Shown here piece after piece: positions 48,788-60,497 of a stretch of DNA of 64,000 bases. Position 1 is the first letter of the stretch, and the number at the start of each line of letters is the position of its first letter. The translations under genes and the position numbers were made by a program. The notes beneath the pieces were generated by a model. That model was not told where the DNA came from and made no database searches. It saw only the letters and a list, made by a program, of their open reading frames with translations. The DNA comes from Primulina eburnea (lineage: Eukaryota > Streptophyta > Magnoliopsida > Lamiales > Gesneriaceae), in the NCBI RefSeq assembly GCF_022965805.1, contig NW_027330836.1, forward strand, positions 1 through 64,000. Direction: 5' to 3'.

Positions 48788-49074
48788 ACCTTCGAGTCAC
48801 GCACACGCAATATTCTTCCTTTCAAAATCTAACAAGAACGCGTCCCGTCTATAATTATCTTGATTAATTCAATAAATCATTCCGAATTAATCTCCTATTA
48901 CAGTAATCATATCCAAATCATTTCAGATTACGGTAATTAAATTCTCGGGCATTACATAGTACATGGTTTTCGATTTTTCAAAAAATATTTTTTGCAAAAT
49001 TTCGGTTTTCTTGAGAGTAAATAATTTTGTGCTTCCGTTGCGATTTCGAACACCTTAAAACGATCCCTTTCAAG

Positions 49075-49087
49075 TGGTATCAAGAGC
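49075..49087 (+). other. Primer binding site of copia element B
   Basis: TGGTATCAAGAGC lies two bases after the LTR end. It differs from the TGGTATCAGAGC that pairs with the 3' end of initiator Met-tRNA only by one extra A. This fixes 44885-49072 as a 5' LTR. Confidence 0.8.
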
Positions 49088-49268
49088 TAAGGTTACTAGG
49101 TTTTGTGCAACATATACATGATGTTATATTGAGGTCAATTTCTAACCGATTGAGATGAAGTTTTGCAACGATTCAAGGCCGGATTTGGGGCTTTTTGGGG
49201 CAGCAAGCTGCTGCCCATTTCGGGCGCCTCGGGCTGCCCGAGGGGCTGCCCGAAACGGGCAGCAAGGG
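49088..49268 (+). other. Truncated leader of copia element B
   Basis: About 180 bp of untranslated leader, including a GC-rich stretch (49195-49265) with alternating GGGCAGC and GCTGCCC words that can pair with each other. Element C has a similar stretch at 52893-52975. The leader ends abruptly at the TGTAATGCCC of the next LTR; no gag follows. Confidence 0.7.
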
Positions 49269-49489
49269 TGTAATGCCCTAGAATTTAATTACCGTAATCT
49301 GAAATGATTTGGGTATGAGTACCGTAATCTGGAATTAATCTGAAATGATTTATGAATTAATTACGGTAAATATAGACAGAACGGATTAGCCGGAAAAGAC
49401 GGAAAACTACACGAAAGGTGTGCGAGGGAGCTGCCATGCGCGAACATGCGCGATATAGTGCGCGAACATGCGCGCATCGGGCAGAAGAC

Positions 49490-49720
49490 CCCGCGCATAT
49501 GCGCGGCGAGAGGGCGCGCATATGCGCGAGGTGTCCAGTAGCATGAATGCCGAGACTGTAAGTCTCGCGCATATGCGCGAGGTAGTGCGCGCATATGCGC
49601 GAGCACTCCAGTAGGTCTCGCGCATATGCGCGACTTGTGTTCGCGCATATGCGCGAGCAGTCGGTTAGCAAGGAGAAGGCTCTCGGAGCATATGCGCGGA
49701 ATTGTGCGCGCATATGCGCC
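49490..49720 (+). repeat. CGCGCATATGCGCG palindrome cluster (about eight copies)
   Basis: Eight copies of the 14-bp palindrome or one-base variants, at irregular spacing, preceded by degenerate GCGCGAACATGCGCG words from 49436. The cluster ends about 50 bp before the TATA run. Confidence 0.8.
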
Positions 49721-49768
49721 AGGCATGCAGCACGAAAATGTGCCACTTGTTGCTTGTGTACGAGGTGT

Positions 49769-49786
49769 GTATATATATATATATAC
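49769..49786 (+). promoter_or_regulatory. TATA-like run of the LTR at 49269
   Basis: An alternating TA run of about 17 bases follows the palindrome cluster, in the same order and distance as in the LTR at 16115. Confidence 0.5.
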
Positions 49787-50574
49787 ATGTAAACGTAATC
49801 TTCAGAAGAAAAAGAAATCGAGGGGAAGGTTTTGAAGTTCCGAGGTTTGAAATTAATTTGCGAGAAATCCGTCCGTCTGATTTTAAATCCGACTTCAGTA
49901 CTGTGTTCCTATCAACGTAGACTACAACTGGACGTAAGTTTTGCTACGTTTTGATATGTTTTGAAATTATGGTATTGTCAGAATCTGATATGATTCATAT
50001 ATGATGTTCTTGGCATATTAGACATCGTATAATCTGAACTGGATTGAGAAACGGATATCATATTAAATTGTTATGAATCTCAGAGTTAGATTGACTGATA
50101 TTTGATATCAGAATTGAGTTGTTCTTGATTAGGAGAGGTTGGGATTCATATCTGACTGATATGGTAGTACTGGATATATTGAAATTATGACGTTATGTTG
50201 TTGAAACAGAATTTGGTAGAATTCTGATTATATCCAGTATTGTTTGGTTGGTGTATTGATATTGTACCCTCGATATCGTATTGTCAGATTGAGTTATTGA
50301 CAGGCCTGAGGTTCGAGACTTCGACAGAGCCAGGGTATCAGAAAGAAAGGTATAAATTAATGTTTAGTCGGGATTGCACAACTCGAGTAAGGTTTGACTC
50401 GAGTTTCCCTAAATCACATACTTAGTTTATTACATTGATTCTTGTAATTGATGAGATTGATGTTTGTTGTCTATTGATTATAGCCACTGCATGTAAGGAC
50501 TGCTGATTCGCTAGTCATTGATTGATTTGCTTAGATACTGACTGTATGTATTGATTCTGAGTCGTTGAGTCATA

Positions 50575-50754
50575 GGCTGATTCGCCTAGTCACCGGCTGA
50601 TTCGTCGGGTTATTGACTGATTCGTCTACACATAAGCTGATTCGCTTAATTACAGGCTGAGTTGTCTGATTATTGGCTGATTCGCCTAATTACTGGCTGA
50701 TTCGTCAGGTTATTGACTGAGTCGTCAATCCTGCGGCTGATTCGCCCAGACACT
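50575..50754 (+). repeat. Minisatellite of 20 bp, nine units
   Basis: GGCTGATTCGCCTAGTCACC and eight further units keeping GGCTGATTCG at exact 20-bp steps. Degenerate units extend upstream to about 50495. It is absent from the related LTRs at 16115, 46961 and 61916, so it expanded in this copy or its close lineage. Confidence 0.85.
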
Positions 50755-51269
50755 GGAGATATTAATTATATCGATGCCGTTTAGGGATTGATTCATTCCT
50801 ATCGACTGAGATTCGATATAATTATCTATATCCAGACATCGGGATCCCTAGGTTAGAGTTGAGTCGAGTCTGAGACGACGCGTTGTTTGAGTTGAGTTTG
50901 AGTCTGAGTGTGAGTCATTGCTTGATATTGATTTATATTATTTGATGTTGATTATGTTCCTGATGATGGTACATGTTTAGAATAAGAGTTATTCTTGATA
51001 TTGTTTCATGTTCTGATTTGATACATGTTATGATTATTGCTTATATGCTTTTATATATGTTTTTATATGATTGCACGTTTACATTGTTTATACTGGGATA
51101 TTTATATCTCACCGGAGTTATCCGGCTGTTGTCTTGTTTTGTATGTGTGCATGACAACAGGTGGGGCAGGTTCAGGGTCAAGAAAAGAAAGAGGCTGGAC
51201 TAGATAGCGTGGAGATCCGGGCTTCGAAGCAACTTAGGATTCAGCACTGATATGTAGTTGAACCTAGTT

Positions 51270-52750
51270 ATAGGAGTCGATGCATTGTAGTCGGGGATTC
51301 ACCGCTTACCTACGGGTATGGATATCCTATGTGTTTTTCATGTATGTGTGGGTTGAAATCTCTGATCAGAGTATGGTGGTAATTATGAAAGGGGTTTCAT
51401 AATTACACCATCGATGCAACCACAACATGACACATAGTATCGATTCATTGACAACTCTCGATAGACCAATAGTTGTCGAATCGATCGGAATATATGAGTT
51501 TGAAGGGACCGTACTGTACGCTAACCATAATTGAATGGTTCTTGCAGGCACTATCATGTGATACCTAGGGAATCACGTAAGCGATGCTGCTAGGCGTTTA
51601 ACGTGATTGGTTGGTGTGCTATCACTTGAGTTCTGACGTTCTTACTATCAAGGAGTTGATAAGTAGAATGGAGCAATAGGGGTATGCTCGAATAAGGACA
51701 TGTTTAGTCCGAATCACATGGAGATGTGAACCCAGCGGCTAGTTGTATCAATGAACCATTGAGGACACACAGTACTTGCTTGTAAATCCCGAAGAGAAGT
51801 AAAAAATAGTTCAAGGTGTTTGAACGCTTTAAATGTGTTTATAAGCGTAAAGAAAATAGAAGTATGACTTCTATGAGAGAAATATAAATTTTAATTTATG
51901 AAATGTTCCTAAAATTAAAATTTGGCCAAGTAAATAATATAGTTGAAAATTGTGATTTTCATAACATTTTGTTTGGACTAAATTAAATTTAATTAAGTGT
52001 TGAATTAATTAAACCCTAGTAGACCTAGTAGAGTCTAAATAATTAAATTAATTCAAGTGTTGAATTAATTAAAATATTGAGTCTGTAGAGCTCAATTTAA
52101 ATAATTATTTAACTAGTGGGACTTGAGTAAAATCAAGTAATATTTAATTTATCTCAAATGTGTTTGAGATAATAAAATTTAGTCTATGGTTTTTTGATGT
52201 GTAAAAACCATATAATATTAAGTGAGACATGTAGGGATTGCATGCTTGGGAGGTGAAGAGCCTTGATACTTTTTATTTAAATATTCAAAGGCATGCAACT
52301 TTTGGGGAACAACTTTTGTAACACCCAAGGCTAATCTCTCCCACTCCCACTCACCCTCACTTGGCCGATTCTTGAGAGGATTTTCTCTCACATTTTTCTT
52401 CCTTTTTTGTTCTTCATTTTCTTGGAGCAAAAATCATTCTCTTTGAAAATCCTTGAGTTTTTCTAGTGCAAAACTTGAGGGGATTTACTAGCTAAGTGGT
52501 GGGCCTTATTCTTGAAGGGGAATAAGAAGGAGCTTGTAGATTTGTCTACCAAAGAAGAGCTAAAGTATTCATACTTTAGTTGGAGCCATTTCATCAACTC
52601 TAAGGAGTTGATAGTTAAATTCTACAACATCCTATGCATGTTTTTGTGATTTGCAAATATTACACAGAATCTTGGGGCCGAAATTTTGCTCTTAAAATTT
52701 TATTTTTCGCTTCCGTTGCGTTTCCGCCTCCGTAAACCGGTCCGCTTTCA
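51270..52750 (+). repeat. 5' LTR of copia element C, 5'-truncated
   Basis: Begins inside the LTR at TAGGAGTCGATGCATTG (about 583 bp into the element A LTR) and ends CGCTTTCA. The missing left part was replaced by or lost to the junction with the LTR at 49269. Confidence 0.82.
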
Positions 52751-52752
52751 AG

Positions 52753-52764
52753 TGGTATCCGAGC
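52753..52764 (+). other. Primer binding site of copia element C
   Basis: TGGTATCCGAGC lies two bases after the LTR. It differs from the initiator Met-tRNA complement TGGTATCAGAGC at one or two positions. Confidence 0.75.
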
Positions 52765-54550
52765 TATGGTTACGGTTTTTGTGTAATATTTGCATAATAT
52801 TATGTTGAGATCAATTTCTAACCGTTTGAGATTTTTTTGTGCAACAAAAACATCAAGCCGAAATTTGAGAAGCAAAACAAAAAAAAAATAATTTTTCGGG
52901 CAGCATGTTGCTGCCGAGGGCTGCCCGGCTGCCCTGAAATTTCGGGCACAAAGGGCAGCCCGAGGGGCTACCCGGAAAAAGTCCAGTTTTTTAAAAATAA
53001 AAAAAAAAATTTTTGTTGTTGCCGGATCCGCGACAGAGCTCCGGCGACGGCGATGACGACTAGGGTTTCCAAAGTGTTTTGGTGAATCTTAGTGTCATGG
53101 GCCTTGAGATGTGTGGGCCATTGGATGGACAACATATTTGTGAAATTTAAATGGGCCAAATATTTTTGGTGAAAAAATGGTTTTTGGGCCCTTAAGTTTA
53201 ATTTACATTTGTTGCACATATTTTCTCATAAAATAAATAATTGAAGTAGGACTTTAATTATTTATAGTAAATTGTGATTTACAAAAATTCGATTATAAAT
53301 AAATTAATTTGAAAGTAGACAAAGGTGTTTGTATACTTGTTGATTTATTTATAATTGTGGCGTTAGTGATTGGATCAAGATATATAATATTGGATTAATT
53401 AATTATAGTGATATTGATTGATGGTGTATGATATGTGATATTATGCATGAAGGATGATCAAAAGCCCAAGCCCAATTTGCTAGGTGTATGCTAGGATATT
53501 TGTGTTGTATGATTGTAATAATTATCAATTTAAAGTGGGCTTGGTTTATGGCCCGTTCCCCCCCCCATGAATGTATCCCTATGTGCCATGGATATTTAAA
53601 TGTAAATATTAGAATAGTGGAAGATCAAGATGGGAAGATGGTGGCCTGGTGATATGAAGATCGAAGACATGTAATATTGATGCTATATGTAATAATTTAG
53701 TTGCATTGCATCCCTGCATTTACCCTAGGATTGGACCTAGGCCCGTGTTTGGCTCCACGGGCCATTAGTTTTGGGGCAATTGATCACCTTGTACTGTTTT
53801 CTATTTATAATATATGCATGATATGTTTAAATAATGAGTATGTGCGTTATTATTATTTATAATACAAAGTTGCATGAATCCGGCAAACATACGATCAAAC
53901 ATGGCGAGCTTTTAAAAAAATTAATGATGAGACCTTTCAAAATTAAAAACCCTCATTTTGAATAAGATTCAAAATTAATATCAGTCCGAAAAGGGGAATT
54001 ATAAAGTTTGTTTATAATTTCCTTGTCTTCCATCGACAATGGATGCATGATGAACGCTACCCTTACTCGGGGCTCGGCTCATATTATTGAGGGGCCCTGG
54101 GTGCCGGAAAGCTGTGACATCCATTGACATGGTGATGTGAACTACGTGGAACTCCCATGATTTCGGCTCATATTATTGAGGGAACTCATGGTGTCCCGTC
54201 CATTAAGGTTCAATATCGATGGGTTAGGCTTGACACGTAAAGTGAACGACGTCATATTATTGGTTCCTAATCAAACGTGAGACAAATTTACGTGAGGGTT
54301 GCATGGCAATGCAATTGGAAACTACCTTTTAGGAATTGTGATGGCCGATATTATTCGGGATCACAATTCGCTAATTGGACCTTACGTACCTTCTGAGGAA
54401 AGTGTTTCCCGTTTTCACTAGAGGGTAGTGAAAATGTCAAAACAGTGGGAGCGATAATTTATAAGTAAAAGTCCAAACTTTATATCTTATTAAATATTTT
54501 AAAATAGTCATTAACATTTATCTGTTTTACTTTTCAGTACAATCTTTGAC
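52765..54550 (+). other. Leader of copia element C (about 1.8 kb, non-coding)
   Basis: No conserved open frame. It holds a GC-rich stretch of GGGCAGC and GCTGCCC words (52893-52975) able to form hairpins, a C run near 53560, and two copies of GGCTCATATTATTGAGGG at about 54075 and 54165. Nothing else is recognised up to the gag ATG at 54551. Confidence 0.65.
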
Positions 54551-55385
54551 ATGTCATCAATTCGCAACCCGTTTTCGATTATTCTCGAAAAACACATACT
54601 AACCGACCGAACTATATCACTTGGCTAAGAAATTTAAGATCGTCCTAAACTCGGAGAGAATCGCATATACACTGACTGAGTCGCCCCCTGATGAGGCTCC
54701 GACTAACTGCAGTCCCGAGGAACTGCAGACCTACAAGGTTGGTGCGACCATGACTTGAAGGCGAAGTGTTATATGCAGGCTTCAATGAACGATGAGCTGC
54801 AAAGGCGATTCGAGGATGCAAAGATGCTGCTGACATTCATATGCACCTCAAGGAGCTCTTCGGAGAGCAGACTCGGCCTTTGAGGCATGCAACAGTAAAG
54901 GAGCTCATCACTTTACGCATGCGAGATGGGACTGTCGGTCCATGAGCATGGCCTAAAGTTCATTGGGCTCGTGGGCATGGATTTGATCTTGCCATCGGAG
55001 TTGACCCGGATGTATTGTTGCTGTCGCTGCCTAGCTCTTTCGATCCTTTTGTCGTGAACTTCAATATGAACAAGCCGAGCCCAGCCTTGAAGAGTTGGTG
55101 AACATGCTTGTTACTTTTGAGTCCACCATCAAAAAGGAGAAGCAGGTTCTTTATGTGGGCTCTTCATCTGGCACGAAGACGTCCACCTGGGAAGGGAAAG
55201 AAGCGTTCTTTCCAGCGTACCAAGAAGAGCGTGCCCTTGAAGAGGCAGAGTCCGAGTCCCGTTGTGGCAGCCGCGCCAGTAGAGGCTAAAAGACTGTTGA
55301 CATCTGTCACCACTGCAAGAAGCCTGGACATTGGAGGCGTAACTGCAGGGAATATCTTGCGCAGAAGGGTTCTGGCAAAGGTATG
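54551..55385 (+). pseudogene. gag: copia gag of element C, frameshifted
   Basis: ATG at 54551-54553 opens MSSIRNPFS, followed in shifting frames by the same Gag as in element A (DHDLKAKCYMQASMNDELQRRF, LKELFGEQTRPLRHATVKEL). A CX2CX4HX4C zinc knuckle is at 55305-55346. Several 1-2 bp indels (for example near 54610, 54740, 54825 and 54975) break the frame, and all but the last short stretch is unreadable as one protein. The N-terminus is visible here and missing from element A. Confidence 0.82.
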
Positions 55386-55800
55386 TTTCTTTATTGAAGT
55401 AAATATCTCGATTAACTCTACTTTTTGGGTATTGGATACCTGGCTGTGGCTCACATCTCTGTAATGACTTGCAGGCGATGGGAAGAAGTAGGAGGCTCCA
55501 AGAGGGTGAGACCTTCTTAAGGATGGGCAATGGAGCAAAGTTGCTGCCAAAGCCGTAGGAGATATTGTTTAATTTTGAACAATGATTTAAGTTTGTATTA
55601 AGAGATGTTTTTGTTCGTACCAGACTGATTAAAAACATTATTTCCATTCCTATGCTGATATTGATGGATATTCTTGTTTATTTGGCAAAGGTGTTTGCAA
55701 TATTTACAATGAATGAATGTTTATTGGTACCGGGTGAACTTGAAAACAATCTCTACAACCTTAAAATTAAAAGATATTCCACTTAACAATGTCCAAACGA
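55386..55800 (+). pseudogene. copia aspartic protease and pre-integrase of element C
   Basis: The frame runs from Gag into the protease without a stop at the place where element A has TAA. At the active site an extra T turns the Asp-Thr-Gly codons out of frame (GATACCTGGC at about 55436-55445). Later frameshifts break the segment before integrase (MNECLL and NLKIKRYS are still readable). Confidence 0.72.
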
Positions 55801-56900
55801 TCACAACAACAAATAAGCGCAAACAAGATACTCTTAATTCGGCACAATATGGCATGCTCGATTAGGTCATATATCCCTAAGAAGGATAGAACAAGTTAGT
55901 GGGAGTTGGCATGTTTGATATGTACGATATTAATGCGCTCTCACGACTTGTGAATCCTGTCTAAAAGGAAAGATGACCAAATTCCCTTTAAGGGCCATGC
56001 GGAGCGAGCCAAAGGGTTATTGGATTTGATCCATACCGATGTGTGCGGTCCGCTTAGCATCACCACTAAGCATGGACATGCCTACTATCTCACCTTACCG
56101 ATGACCATTCGAGGTTGGGTATGTGTATTGTGAAATACAAGTCTGAACCTTTGAAAAGTTCAAAGAATTCAGAAGTGAAGTAGAGAATCAATTGGGACGA
56201 AGCATCAAGACACTTCGATCGGATCGAGGTGGTGAGTACTTGAGTGCCGCGTTCCAAGAGTATCTTAGAGAGAATGAGATTCTCTCGCAGTGGACTCCGC
56301 CCGCTACACCGCAGTTTGAATGGTGTTTCGGAGCGTCGTAACCGGACTTTGATGGACTGGTTCGGTCTATATGGGGTTCACGGAGTTGGCCGCCATCCTT
56401 TTGGGGATATGCGCTTGAAACACAGCGGCACTGTTGTTGAACAATGTCCATACAAAGGCGTTGACAAGATCCATATGAGATATGGATGGGTAAGCCTCCC
56501 AAGTATTCTATCTTAGAATATGGGGGTGTCCTGCTTATGTGAAGCAGACAGTGGGAGTAAATTGGATAGTCGATCCATTTAATGCTACTTTTGTGGGATA
56601 TCCAAGAAATTCCATTGGATATATTTCTATCATCCCCAAGACAAAGGTGTTTGTTTCTAGGAACGCAACCTTTTTGGAAAAGGAATTTCTATTAGATAGA
56701 AAAGGCGAGATGATAGAACTCGAAGAGGTTCGAGAGACACCCACAGTTGTAGAAACCCACACCCGAGAAGCCAAGTGAGGAGATACAAGCTCCTAGAAGA
56801 ACCGAGAGAGTCTCGAACCACCTGTGAGTTATGGTCTGCTTCTTGAAGAGGGCCATGATGAGCCTAACCTTGGATGTGATCCAAGGACTTTCAAGAAGCG
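55801..56900 (+). pseudogene. copia integrase of element C, zinc finger and DDE core visible
   Basis: The HHCC finger is readable as WHARLGHI (about 55850-55875) and C-E-S-C (55949-55960). The core has Asp in HTDVCGP (56038-56040), Asp in SDRGGE (56222-56224) and Glu in VSERRNR (56331-56333). The last two are 109 nt apart, i.e. 35 intervening codons plus one indel, so the D,D35E set is intact apart from frameshifts. The C-terminal tail (PRNSIGYISI, RNATFLEKEFLL) continues to about 56780. This is the part that element A has lost. Confidence 0.78.
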
Positions 56901-57660
56901 TTATCGGATGCCGATTCATCCAAGTGGCTTGAAGCAATGGAATCTGAATGAATTCATGCATCGAACCAAGTGTGAATCTCGTGGATCCACCTGAGGGAAT
57001 TGTTCCCATAGGTGTAAATGGATTTACAAGAGGAAACTTGGGGCGGATGGGAAGGTATTGACCTTCAAGGCGCGATTGGTAGCAAAAGGGTATACTCAAA
57101 GCAAGGGTGTTGACTATGAGGAAACCTTTTCTCCAGTTGCGATGTTCAAGTCCATTAGGATATTGCTAGCCATAGCTGCATGGTATGACTATGAGATATG
57201 GCAGATGGATGTTAAGACAGCCTTCCTTAATGGGATATTAAGGAAGAATTTACATGTCTCAACCTGAGGGTTTCACATCTATCGGAAGTGAGCATATGGT
57301 ATTCAAACTTCAAAGACTTATGGTCTTAAGCAGCATCGAGGAGTTGGAACCTCAGATCGATAGTACAATCAAAGAGTTTGGTTTACTAAGAATCCTGAGG
57401 AACCCTGTGTGTATAAGAAGGTCAGTGGGAGTGCTGTGACATTCCTTGTTCTTTATGTTGATGACATTCTACTCATTGGGAAGATGTAGGAATTGTTGCA
57501 ATCACAAAGATATGGTTAGCATAAGTCTTCAATGCAGGACTTGGGTGAAGCCATCTTTTGTATTGGGAAATACAATCTATAGAGATAGATCAAGAAGATT
57601 GCTTGGTCTCACCCAGTCCACATACTTGATACCATCGTAAGCGGTTCTCGATGGATGAGT
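56901..57660 (+). pseudogene. copia reverse transcriptase of element C
   Basis: [28 protein letters not shown] and [12 protein letters not shown] are in one frame (57058-57267), the best-preserved stretch of the element. The YVDD box is at 57454-57465 in another frame. The region between is broken by 1-bp losses (for example after about 57240 and near 57320). Confidence 0.82.
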
Positions 57661-58430
57661 CCAAGAGGGACATCTACCAATGTGTCATGGCGTGTCCCTA
57701 TCCAAGTCTATGTCTCCCAAGACTGATGCAGAGTATCGGCGAGACGTGATGACACGAATTCCGTATGCTCGGCTATTGGTAGTATCATGTTAGGGATGAT
57801 ATCTACATGTCCTGACGGTGTGCATTTGCACTAAGTGGTAGTGAGTAAGATTCAATCCAACCCTGGTCTTCCACACTGGAACTGTGAAAAGACTCCTCAG
57901 TAATTTGAGAAGGACCAATAAGTTGTTTTTGTCTATGGGGTGGAGAACTAAAATTGGAAGGCTATACCAACTCTAGCTTCCAAGCGATGTTGAATGACTC
58001 GAAGTCAACCTATCCGGATTCATATTCATGCTCAATGGTGGTGCTGTCTCTTGGAAGAGTTCCAAGCAAGACAGTACTGTGACGCACCACCACTACATAA
58101 TACATTGCTATGTCGGCTGCAGCAAAGGAGGCTTTTTGGATTAGGAATTTCGTCCAAGAGTTGGGCGTCATTCCAAATGGAGTTTCTCCTATCCCGGTGA
58201 TGTGCGACACACGGAGCACCTAGCTCAGGCGAAGGAGCCAAGGTCTCATCAGAAGTCCAAACACGTACTGAGAAAGTACCATATCCTCAGAGAGATCGTG
58301 GAACGAGGAGAGTGTCCGATTGACAAAGTCGGCTCCGCAGATAATGTTGCTGATCCACACTAAGCCTTTACCAGGACCATCATTCGGAAGCATCGCGAAT
58401 CAATGGGTCTAAAGAATATGGTAGTTGGCT
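57661..58430 (+). pseudogene. copia RT thumb and RNase H of element C
   Basis: Readable in pieces: MACPYPS-like segment near 57690, GYTNSSFQ near 57960, SWKSSKQD near 58060, then AKEPRSHQKSKHVLRKYHILRE (58232-58300) and the PLPGP terminus before the polypurine tract. It is frameshifted many times. The usual YTDSS Asp reads Asn in this copy. Confidence 0.75.
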
Positions 58431-58433
58431 CAA

Positions 58434-58448
58434 GCGCAAGTGGGAGAT
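58434..58448 (+). other. polypurine tract of copia element C
   Basis: GCGCAAGTGGGAGAT directly precedes the TGTTAG of the 3' LTR, as in element A. Confidence 0.8.
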
Positions 58449-60497
58449 TGTTAGAGTAGGTGCACGTCGGCCAAGTGTGGCCGACTGTTCACAATGAACT
58501 CTTTGTATAAACGATCTTTATTTTAATAATATTTGAATTTTAATTGGCGCATCTTTTCTTTATACCCATGCTAGTCTGCATAGATAAAGCCCTTGAATAT
58601 ACAATAGTAGAAAGAATATGAGATGCTCATATGATGAGTATCATGAAACTCATATTTGTAAACTGTATATTCTAAACTGTTCCTAGTCGATTCACAGCCG
58701 CCACTAAGAGGATAAAGGCCCTCGAGTTAGAGACTAGTATCTGCGATGTGAGTACCATGTTTCATTGGTAGGGGACATTGTGATGTCCGAGCAATGCAGA
58801 TAGGTGCTCCTGGTAGAGTGCACTGAACAACCACCCTCCATAAAAGGACTTTCCAAGTGGTTCTCACTATCGAGTGGAAAAGTCCTGGTTTATGGTTGTA
58901 CACATTAGTCCTATGACCCGGGACAACATTGAGACTCTTATGTGCTAGCGTTTCACTTTGACTTGTTTACCGACTCTTATGGGGTCTTAGGTGGCAGATT
59001 GGGTGTTTACGGCGAAACTATAGGAGTCGATGCATTGTAGTCGGGGATCCACCGCTTACCTACGGGTATGGATATCCTATGTGTTTTTCATGTATGTGTG
59101 GGTTGAAATCTCTGACAGAGTATGGTGGTAATTATGAAGCGTTTCATAGATTACACCATCGATGCACCACAAACATGACACATAGTATCGATTCATTGAC
59201 AACTCTCGATAGACCATAGTTGTCGAATCGATCGGGATATATGAGTTGAAGGGACCGTACTGTCCGCTAACCATAATTGAATGGTTCTTGCAGGCACTAT
59301 CATGTGATACCTAGGGAATCACGTAAGCGATGCTGCTAGGCTTTTTAACGTGATTGGTTGGGTGCTATCAGACTTGAGTTCTGACGTTCTTACTATCAAG
59401 GAGTTGATAAGTAAGAATGGAGCAATTGGGGTATGCTCGAATAAGGCATGTTTAGTCCGATCACATGGAGATGTGAACCCACGGCTAGTTGTATCAATGA
59501 ACCATTGAGGCCACACAAGTACTTGCTTTGTAATCCCGAAGAGAAGTAAAAAATAGTTCAAGGTGTTGAACGGCTTTAAATGTGTTTATAAGCGTAAAGA
59601 AAAATAGAAGTATGACTTCTATGAAGAAATATAAATTTAAATTTATGGGTGTTCCTAAGATTAAAATTTGGCCAAGTAAATATGTTGAAAAATTGTGATT
59701 CATAAACATTGTTGTGGACTAAATTAAATTAAATCAGTGTTGAAAATTAAACACTAGTAGACCTAGTAGAGTCTAAATAATTAAATTAATTCAAGTGTTG
59801 ATTAATTAAATAATATTGAGTCTTGTAGAGCTCAATTTAAATAATTATTTTAACTAGTGGGACTTGAGTAAAATCAGTAATATTTAATTTATCTCAAATG
59901 TGTTTGAGATAATAAAATTTATTCTATGCTTTTGATGTGTTAAAAACCATATAATTATAAGGAGACATGTAGGGATTGCATGCTTGGGAGGTGAAGAGCC
60001 TTGATTACTTTTTTATTAAAATATTCAAAGGCATCAACTTTTGGGGAACAACTTTTGTAACACCCAAGGCTAATCTTCCCACTCCCACTCACCTCACTTG
60101 GGCCGAATTCTTGAGGGATTTCTCTCACATTTTTTCTTCCTTTTTGTTCTTCATTTCTTGGAGCAAAAATCATTCTCTTTGAAAAATCCTTGATTTTTTC
60201 TAGTGCAAAACTTGAGGGATTTACATAGTCTAGTGGTGGGGCCTTATTCTTGAAGGGGAATAAGAAGAGCTTGTAGATTTGTCTACCAAAGAAGAGCTAA
60301 AGTATTCATACTTAGTTGGAGCCATTTCAATCAACTCTAGAGAGTTGATATGTAAATTTCTACAAACATCCATGCATGTTTTTGTGATTTTGCAAATATT
60401 ACACAAGAATCTTGGGGGCCGAAATTTTGTCTCTTAAAATTTTTATTTTTCGCTTCCTCCCGTTGCGTTTCCGGCCTCCGTAACCGTCCCGCTTTCA
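58449..60497 (+). repeat. 3' LTR of copia element C (about 2.05 kb)
   Basis: TGTTAGAGTAGG to CGCTTTCA. It shares private variants with 51270-52750 (for example GGAGACATGTAGGGATTGCATGC near 59960 and 52225). It has many 1-bp deletions relative to that copy. The next base belongs to another copia LTR fragment, not to a target duplication. Confidence 0.85.

Larger units (their letters stand above)
46961..48956 (-). mobile_element. Solo LTR (1996 bp) nested in the copia LTR, minus strand
   Basis: Ends TGTGGGGACCCGG and GGGCATTACA with a perfect 5-bp duplication and no internal region. It is the reverse complement of the family seen at 49269 (TGTAATGCCC...), so its own strand is minus. About 233 bp holding the TATA run and part of the motif cluster are missing near 48614 relative to the copies at 61916 and 49269. 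This copy has probably lost its promoter. Confidence 0.9.
44885..49072 (+). mobile_element. Copia element B: 5' LTR with a nested solo LTR
   Basis: Opens TGTTAGAGTAGG directly after satellite sequence and closes CCCTTTCA at 49072, followed by a primer binding site, so this is a 5' LTR. Without the nested 1996-bp insert and its duplication it is about 2.19 kb. It differs from the LTR of element A by point changes and a tandem duplication near 45980-46150 (two copies of the AATAGTTCAATGTGTTGAACGG segment). The element is cut off after 196 bp of internal sequence by the LTR at 49269. Confidence 0.85.
49269..51268 (+). mobile_element. 3'-truncated LTR of the 46961 family, plus strand
   Basis: Starts TGTAATGCCC and runs as the reverse complement of the 46961 LTR to about 51268, where it meets copia LTR sequence. 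The last 160 or so bases, including GGGTCCCCACA, are missing, so it is truncated. It carries the motif cluster (49490-49720), a TATA run (49769-49786) and a private 20-bp minisatellite (50575-50754). The segment around TACTGGGATAT and CACCGGAGTTATCCGG is at about 51090-51130. No coding region. Confidence 0.85.
51270..60497 (+). mobile_element. Ty1/copia element C, nearly complete but degenerate
   Basis: A 5'-truncated 5' LTR (51270-52750), primer binding site, leader, gag, protease, integrase, RT, RNase H, polypurine tract and 3' LTR (58449-60497), all in plus orientation. The two LTRs share variants that the LTRs of elements A and B lack, so they belong together. The internal region has many single-base indels that break every domain. 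Confidence 0.85.

Noticed and set aside
49357..49835. Overlapping open frames rich in Arg, Ala, Tyr and Cys on both strands
   Set aside because: They arise from the CGCGCATATGCGCG palindromes, are open in several frames at once, and differ between LTR copies. The same holds for 48504-48867 and 63627-63984.
53560..53572. Run of ten C residues as a regulatory or structural element
   Set aside because: A single homopolymer in a non-coding leader, without a partner or conservation in the other elements.
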